A DNA stretch of 60,000 nt. Source: Strigamia acuminata (taxonomy: Eukaryota > Arthropoda > Chilopoda > Geophilomorpha > Linotaeniidae). The translations under genes and the position numbers were made by a program. The stretch lies in assembly GCA_949358305.1 (NCBI GenBank), contig OX442319.1, positions 11,534,001-11,594,000 on the forward strand, in the 5' to 3' direction. Below the pieces are notes generated by a model. That model was not told the origin of the DNA. It saw only the letters and a program-made list of their open reading frames with translations, and searched no databases. Shown in pieces: positions 56,205 through 60,000 of the stretch (position 1 is its first letter; each line of letters starts with the position of its first letter).

Positions 56205-56486
56205 TTAGCCGAATAAATGGCTTATCTCGGCCAATTCCTGGATTTCTGCTATAGTTACATTGTCATGTACGTATTTGACGTGTTCAATATTCTCACTGGA
56301 AAATCTTCCAAGTTTTTCCAGCAGGGTTTGGATTTTAATCTGAAATGCCGGTCGCCACAAAAGTAACGAATCAGTTCTCTCATCTATTGAACCACCATAA
56401 TGGACCAATAAAAATAAGGATAAATGTTTCAAAATTATTTTCCTTTCATCGGTAGTTTTGTTCTGTTGGAGTTGAAAGAGATACAT
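56205..56486 (-). CDS. Hypothetical protein, 93 aa, in the Polinton-like cluster
   Basis: Not recognised. It starts at ATG 56486 and ends just before AT-rich DNA. An N-terminal helix-like region (ILKHLSLFLLV) is followed by HYGGSIDERTDSLLLWR and a C-terminal half rich in Glu, Ile and Leu (TIAEIQELAEI). The placement of Gly, Ile and Arg matches the 97-aa protein at 55512, so the two may be diverged paralogues. It sits downstream of the protease on the same strand, 233 bp away. Confidence 0.5.
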   Translation of the reverse strand: MYLFQLQQNKTTDERKIILKHLSLFLLVHYGGSIDERTDSLLLWRPAFQIKIQTLLEKLGRFSSENIEHVKYVHDNVTIAEIQELAEISHLFG

Positions 56487-56719
56487 TTAATTCTTTTCTT
56501 TCTCAAATTGAAGTGAATATAATAATGTTGCTTTTTTATATATAGAAAATTTTTGTTACGGTTTCATTTTTTGATTTGACACGGACTTTAACACATGCCC
56601 GTGCTTGTTTGCAGACTTTCCGCAAGGTTTTGTGCGAATCTTTGTTGATTTCAAATTAGGATTGTTTTAACTTCTTAAATAATTTCATTTTTTTGAGAAA
56701 AATGGAAATTGGGTTTACT

Positions 56720-57139
56720 TTACAACAACTCAAGATTATTCATTCCTCGAATGATTTTAATGATTGTATTCTGCCTGAGATTAAGATTGGCTGCTAAATA
56801 GAGCGCAAAGAGGCAAAACATCCCGCAAGAATCCTCTTTTGTCAACGAATACATTTCTTTTGTAGCATAATCTAGGGTAACGTCTCTTCCGACAAAATCA
56901 ATGATCTCTTTAGGTGGAACGTTTCCCAAATTATCAAAGTATATGCCTCTGTCATTGCAAAGATACAAGCTGACCCAATGGGTACCACCACCCGTCGATG
57001 GGTCTAAATTGATGACGAAGCTTTCATTCTTGCCCCGGTGATTCGCGAGCGGTTTCAAGCAATCGATGGGCAACACGTTGTTGAAGTGAGCGATACGTAG
57101 TTTATTCTTCGCCCAGTTGTAAATTTCCACGTTATTCAT
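56720..57139 (-). CDS. Adenain-like cysteine protease (C5/C48 type), 139 aa
   Basis: Maturation protease of Polinton type, expected to process capsid proteins. The catalytic order is seen as His54 in GGTHWVSLY, Asp69 in YFDNLG and Cys105 in DSCGMFC. The length is a little below the typical 150-200 residues, with a short segment before the His. The Gln that normally forms the oxyanion hole a few residues before the Cys is not evident in YSLTKEDSCG, which is unusual. Its ATG overlaps the integrase stop in an ATGA arrangement, so both are probably read from one minus-strand transcript. The start is preceded by TTAAAAA. Confidence 0.88.
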   Translation of the reverse strand: MNNVEIYNWAKNKLRIAHFNNVLPIDCLKPLANHRGKNESFVINLDPSTGGGTHWVSLYLCNDRGIYFDNLGNVPPKEIIDFVGRDVTLDYATKEMYSLTKEDSCGMFCLFALYLAANLNLRQNTIIKIIRGMNNLELL

Positions 57140-58089
57140 TTTTTAATGTCGATGAGATCATCCACCCATGAATTATGCTTCTGATCGTAGCCGACCCATT
57201 TCACTAGGTACTTCCATGATCCATCGCTGTTTTTCTTTTTTCTAATGACTTTCTCGATCAAGTAGGGATCATCTACCCTGGTTTCAGTTTTTTGGAGTTC
57301 TTCACGGTAAAAGGAACCTTCGATCGATTCTCCCAAACTGTCTTTCAATTTGAAAATTGGAGGTTCATACGTCGTGTCCACTTTATCAATTGTAAAGATT
57401 TCATTAGTCCAATTTTGCAAAAACCCTTTGTCAAATATGGATTTGGATTTGGAAATACGCACTCGGTCGCCCACTTTGAATTTAGGCTTGGACGTTGCTG
57501 GTTCGGGAAGTAATTTTAGTCTGAGCGCCTTTTCATGTTTGGGAGCCACATCTTTGGGTTTCATGTTGGTCGTACGGTGAACCGAAGAGTTATAACGGGT
57601 CATCAATTGGGGTAAGATAGTAATCCAATTCCTCGAACCTTTCAAAGTAAAATGCCTGTACATGCGCTCTTTGAGCGTGCGATTGAACCGCTCGACCATG
57701 CTCGCTTTCAACGGCGAGTGTGTGGAAAAATGGTTGATGTTGAACTTTTTGACCAGTGCCTTGAAATGGGAATTGTAGAATTCTTTTCCCCAATCGGATG
57801 CCATGTTGACCGGCCCCTTATTCCCCGCTTTGACAAGCACCTTTTCAAATGCAGCGGTTACGTCTTTGCCAGTCTTTGATTTGATGGGAACCGCATACGC
57901 ATATTTAGAGAACGCATCTATAACCGTTAATAAGTATTTATAACCTTTGTTTACACGGGAAAAAGGTATCAATTCGACTAAATCGATCTGCCATAAGTCG
58001 TTGATTGCAAAAGATACGACCGGACGTCTGACGTAATGCCTACGTGCCGGCTTATGTAATTCAGATACCAGTTGTTCTATGTCGGGCAT
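57136..58089 (-). CDS. Polinton integrase with C-terminal chromodomain, 317 aa
   Basis: Retroviral-type DDE integrase of the Polinton class. Catalytic residues are Asp36 (LWQIDLVEL), Asp99 (SDWGKEF) and Glu133 (MVERFNRTL). An SH3-like DNA-binding stretch (KFKVGDRVRI) follows the core. A chromodomain closes the protein (residues about 273-317: YLIEKVIRKKK, WKYLVKWVGY, NSWV). Chromodomains bind methylated histone tails and could direct insertion to particular chromatin, as known for chromoviral integrases. Only about 35 residues precede the first Asp, so the N-terminal helical region present in most Polinton integrases is largely absent. The ATG at 58089 is immediately preceded by a 16-17-base A run and overlaps the end of the PLA2-like gene by 13 bp in another frame. 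Confidence 0.93.
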   Translation of the reverse strand: MPDIEQLVSELHKPARRHYVRRPVVSFAINDLWQIDLVELIPFSRVNKGYKYLLTVIDAFSKYAYAVPIKSKTGKDVTAAFEKVLVKAGNKGPVNMASDWGKEFYNSHFKALVKKFNINHFSTHSPLKASMVERFNRTLKERMYRHFTLKGSRNWITILPQLMTRYNSSVHRTTNMKPKDVAPKHEKALRLKLLPEPATSKPKFKVGDRVRISKSKSIFDKGFLQNWTNEIFTIDKVDTTYEPPIFKLKDSLGESIEGSFYREELQKTETRVDDPYLIEKVIRKKKNSDGSWKYLVKWVGYDQKHNSWVDDLIDIKK

Positions 58090-58577
58090 TTTTTTTTTTT
58101 TTTTAGTCCCATTCCCAGTTTAAGTTTGGTATTGAACGTTGCTTTGATTGCTTTGGCGGCTAATTTTGTGCTTAAACTGACTGTTGGATCGGAGATGATT
58201 AAAACACATGCTTCGACCAACTTTCTGTCTGCTTCGTGTCTGGCTTCTAAGTTCTCATTTATGTAAGCAATGTCGTGCAGCTTGCACGCTTCATCCAATG
58301 GGCTTATGCCTTTATCACCTCTAGCTAAACGCTTATCTAATTTTGTGCCTGGGCCGCAATAATTGTACCCAGGGATATGCATTTCTACCGGTAATTTATT
58401 GATTAGTTTATTCAAAAGTCCTTTTCCTGTTGCTGGAGATTTTTTTTTTTTTATGAACTGATATTTCAAGGTCCCGCATGCCAAGCATTTACCTCTTTTG
58501 TAGGCTCTGTTGTTTTTAGTGACTCCCATTTCCAACGTGCCGGTAGGAGTAGACTTTTTACATTTAACGCAAAACAT
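58077..58577 (-). CDS. Zinc-ribbon and phospholipase A2-like protein, 166 aa
   Basis: The N-terminus has two CxxC pairs (C3/C6 in FCVKCKK, C31/C34 in GKCLACG), suggesting a small zinc-binding domain like DUF5679. Residues about 66-118 match the parvovirus VP1-type phospholipase A2 pattern: calcium loop YCGPGT (73-78), then PLDEACKLHDIAY with the catalytic His101-Asp102, and HEAD (114-117). In parvoviruses this activity opens endosomal membranes during entry. Here a similar virion role is inferred from context only. The C-terminus is basic (LGMGLKKKKK), partly encoded by an A run that forms the leader of the integrase gene. The gene starts the minus-strand cluster, 36 bp from the divergent ATPase gene. 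Confidence 0.85.
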   Translation of the reverse strand: MFCVKCKKSTPTGTLEMGVTKNNRAYKRGKCLACGTLKYQFIKKKKSPATGKGLLNKLINKLPVEMHIPGYNYCGPGTKLDKRLARGDKGISPLDEACKLHDIAYINENLEARHEADRKLVEACVLIISDPTVSLSTKLAAKAIKATFNTKLKLGMGLKKKKKCPT

Positions 58578-58613
58578 GTTTGTCTTCTTTTTTTTATTAC
58601 GGGAATATAAAAA
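58578..58613. promoter_or_regulatory. 36-bp divergent intergenic region
   Basis: It separates the minus-strand cluster start (ATG 58577) from the plus-strand ATPase start (ATG 58614). The plus strand ends AATATAAAA directly before ATG. The minus strand has AATAAAAAAAAGAAGAC upstream of its start. Both promoters must lie here or inside the neighbouring coding sequences. Such compactness is typical of viral genomes. Confidence 0.55.
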
Positions 58614-59291
58614 ATGAATGTCATAAATTTTGACACGGGGCGTTTGGATAAATGTGATAAGTCGATTCTGCCAAAAAACATAAGATGCATCATGTGTGGC
58701 CCGGCTGAATGTGGGAAAACGAATCTGTTGCTAAACTTCCTGCACTGGTTACGATTTGACAAGCTGATGGTGTTTTCTAAAACTTTATTTCAACCAAAAT
58801 ACGAGCGGTTAAGAGAGTTGTTCGAGGATCTAGAATCGGAATTGGGCGAACAGGTAGCTCATTTCTTCCCGAGCAACGAAGATGTGCCGTCTCCCGAACA
58901 ACTTTTTGATAAAACTGTGAACAAGTCTATTTTTGTGTTTGACGATGTGATGACCGACAAGCAACATAATATTGAGAAATATTTTGCCCAGGGCCGTCAT
59001 AGTAACGTAGACTCTTTTTACTTGTGTCAGACTTATAGCCGGATCCCAAAACAGGTGATAAGAGACAATGCCAATTTAATAATCATGTTCAGACAAGACG
59101 AAAGAAACATGAAACACGTTTTTGACAACCATGTTGGAACGGACATGACGTACGTTCGATTCAGAGACATGTGTAAGTCGTGTTGGGACGATGATACGTT
59201 TGGCTTTCTCACGATAGACAAGACCAAGTCTATGTCGAGCGGGAGATATAAAAATAAATTTTCCCCATTTTTAAAAAATGAACATGAATAA
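58614..59291 (+). CDS. A32/FtsK-HerA-type DNA packaging ATPase, 225 aa
   Basis: P-loop ATPase of the family that packages DNA into capsids in Polintons and nucleocytoplasmic large DNA viruses. Walker A is GPAECGKT (29-36), Walker B is IFVFDD (106-111), the conserved polar residue is Gln139 (YLCQTYS), and candidate arginine fingers are near GRHSN and VIRDN. The length fits the family. The ATG at 58614 follows TATAAAA. The last 14 bp overlap the next plus-strand gene. The frame is intact. Confidence 0.92.
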   Translation: MNVINFDTGRLDKCDKSILPKNIRCIMCGPAECGKTNLLLNFLHWLRFDKLMVFSKTLFQPKYERLRELFEDLESELGEQVAHFFPSNEDVPSPEQLFDKTVNKSIFVFDDVMTDKQHNIEKYFAQGRHSNVDSFYLCQTYSRIPKQVIRDNANLIIMFRQDERNMKHVFDNHVGTDMTYVRFRDMCKSCWDDDTFGFLTIDKTKSMSSGRYKNKFSPFLKNEHE

Positions 59292-60000
59292 ACAACAGCG
59301 TGGAAATTACGAGAAATTAAAACAGAGCTTGAAAAAAAAGTTTCTGCAAGATAAGTTAAACAGAGGATCCGAAGATGAAGCGCTCGGTGCATTCTTCAAA
59401 CCTGTAACTGCCGCATTGCATAGCCTGCCGCAGCAGCAGCAGCAACTATCTCCACCCCTTGCTCTACCACCTACGACTTTCAAATCCTCACCTTCCACTC
59501 CCATTAAAAGAGAGTTGTCATCTTTCACACCCATTACAAGTAAGTCCAATAATTTAAAGTACGAAATGGATCTAGAATCACCGCTCTTACCTTGGGAAAG
59601 TTCATCCTTAAAAAGGCAGTTCAGTCGCCAAAGCTTGTCCTCGAGTAAAATTGAAACTCCTCGACTTAAGTTTGGCCGGGATGATGGGAATGAAGAGGAA
59701 AATGTTTCATTTCAAAGAGAGGGAGAGACGAGCCTCGTAGAAGATGATGTTGATGATGATGATTGGCAATTTGCTCATGTGCTTCCAAATGTAAAATATC
59801 AACGAGACATAAGAAGAAGTCTCGAATTAAAAATGACGGACAAAGAATCGCAAAACGCAGTACAGCAAGAGTTCTTGAAATATTACGCCGAAAATGCGGC
59901 TCATTTAGATACGGTGTTTGGAATTAGATATGACCCGTATGATTCAAAATTTAAAATAGGAGTCGAAGAAGTTAAATTCTTTCCAACTCATATACTTGTG
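59278..60000 (+). CDS. Uncharacterised Polinton protein, N-terminal 241 codons (runs off the window)
   Basis: The frame is open from ATG 59278 (a second ATG lies at 59284) to the last base. The first 160 residues look disordered: a basic start (KLKQSLKKKF), a run of five Gln, Pro/Ser-rich segments (LPPTTFKSSPSTPIKREL) and an acidic patch (VEDDVDDDDW). A more ordered part follows, with a helix (QNAVQQEFLKYYAENA) and HLDTVFGIRYD. From memory, and unchecked, the latter resembles a family of Polinton-associated proteins of unknown function next to the ATPase. It overlaps the ATPase end by 14 bp in another frame and is preceded by TTTTTAAAAA, so it is probably expressed with it. It could be a structural protein or a capsid-assembly factor. 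Confidence 0.75.
   Translation, partial: MNMNKQQRGNYEKLKQSLKKKFLQDKLNRGSEDEALGAFFKPVTAALHSLPQQQQQLSPPLALPPTTFKSSPSTPIKRELSSFTPITSKSNNLKYEMDLESPLLPWESSSLKRQFSRQSLSSSKIETPRLKFGRDDGNEEENVSFQREGETSLVEDDVDDDDWQFAHVLPNVKYQRDIRRSLELKMTDKESQNAVQQEFLKYYAENAAHLDTVFGIRYDPYDSKFKIGVEEVKFFPTHILV

Larger units (their letters stand above)
55500..60000. mobile_element. Polinton/Maverick-like element (partial)
   Basis: Integrase, adenain-like protease and A32-type packaging ATPase lie together in 3 kb, a combination specific to Polintons and related virus-like elements. Genes are tightly packed on both strands. Neither terminus is defined: the left end lies somewhere between 53468 and 55500, and the right end, with the expected DNA polymerase B and capsid genes, is beyond the window. 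All five frames from 56720 to 60000 are intact. Confidence 0.9.

Overview
The window is repeat-dominated DNA from an animal genome, most likely an invertebrate and plausibly an arthropod. The evidence is the combination of Copia and BEL/Pao LTR retrotransposons, a Polinton/Maverick-like DNA element, a Copia primer-binding site matching the 3' end of metazoan initiator tRNA-Met, a hAT-type MITE and a long satellite array. I recognise no host gene. All recognisable coding capacity belongs to mobile elements. A run of exactly 200 N (28370-28569) splits the window into two contigs whose adjacency rests on scaffolding.

Left contig, 1-28369. A Copia element (Copia-1, minus strand, 1-3705) lacks its 5' part because a second Copia element (Copia-2, minus strand, 3706-10623) is inserted in its gag region. 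Copia-2 has a complete 518-bp 3' LTR, a polypurine tract, one open gag-pol frame, a long leader with internal repeats, an 18-nt primer-binding site and only 116 bp of its 5' LTR. At a TTAA tetranucleotide that LTR joins a 14,265-bp non-coding unit (10620-24884). The start of this unit recurs almost identically at 24885-28369 and runs into the gap. The unit holds a family of foldback repeats, a 65-bp palindromic module, GGCCATTTTTAG minisatellites, a decayed BEL-type LTR fragment, a 392-bp hAT-like MITE with a perfect 8-bp target duplication, and a 5-kb CpG-rich palindromic structure (19521-24475). That structure has 551-bp tandem repeats in its core, flanked on both sides by inversely oriented arrays of 56-bp hairpin units.

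Right contig, 28570-60000. A satellite of about 140-148 bp per monomer fills 28570-33096 and 41727-53467, with higher-order periodicity near 3,143 bp. A young BEL/Pao element (33097-41726, minus strand, 1,641-bp LTRs almost identical) is inserted cleanly in it. The element is internally deleted and has lost the RNase H region. After the satellite come about 2 kb of AT-rich DNA with a minisatellite and a 79-bp-arm palindrome, then a compact virus-like gene cluster. On the minus strand this encodes a zinc-binding/phospholipase A2-like protein, a chromodomain integrase, an adenain-type cysteine protease and two small unknown proteins. On the plus strand it encodes an A32/FtsK-type packaging ATPase and the first 241 codons of an unknown protein that runs off the window. 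The two strands diverge from a 36-bp intergenic space. The missing Polinton genes (protein-primed DNA polymerase B, capsid proteins) would be expected beyond 60000.

The elements form a nested record: Copia-2 in Copia-1, BEL in satellite, MITE in older repeats. Coordinates of repeats were set by eye; copy numbers are estimates from array length.
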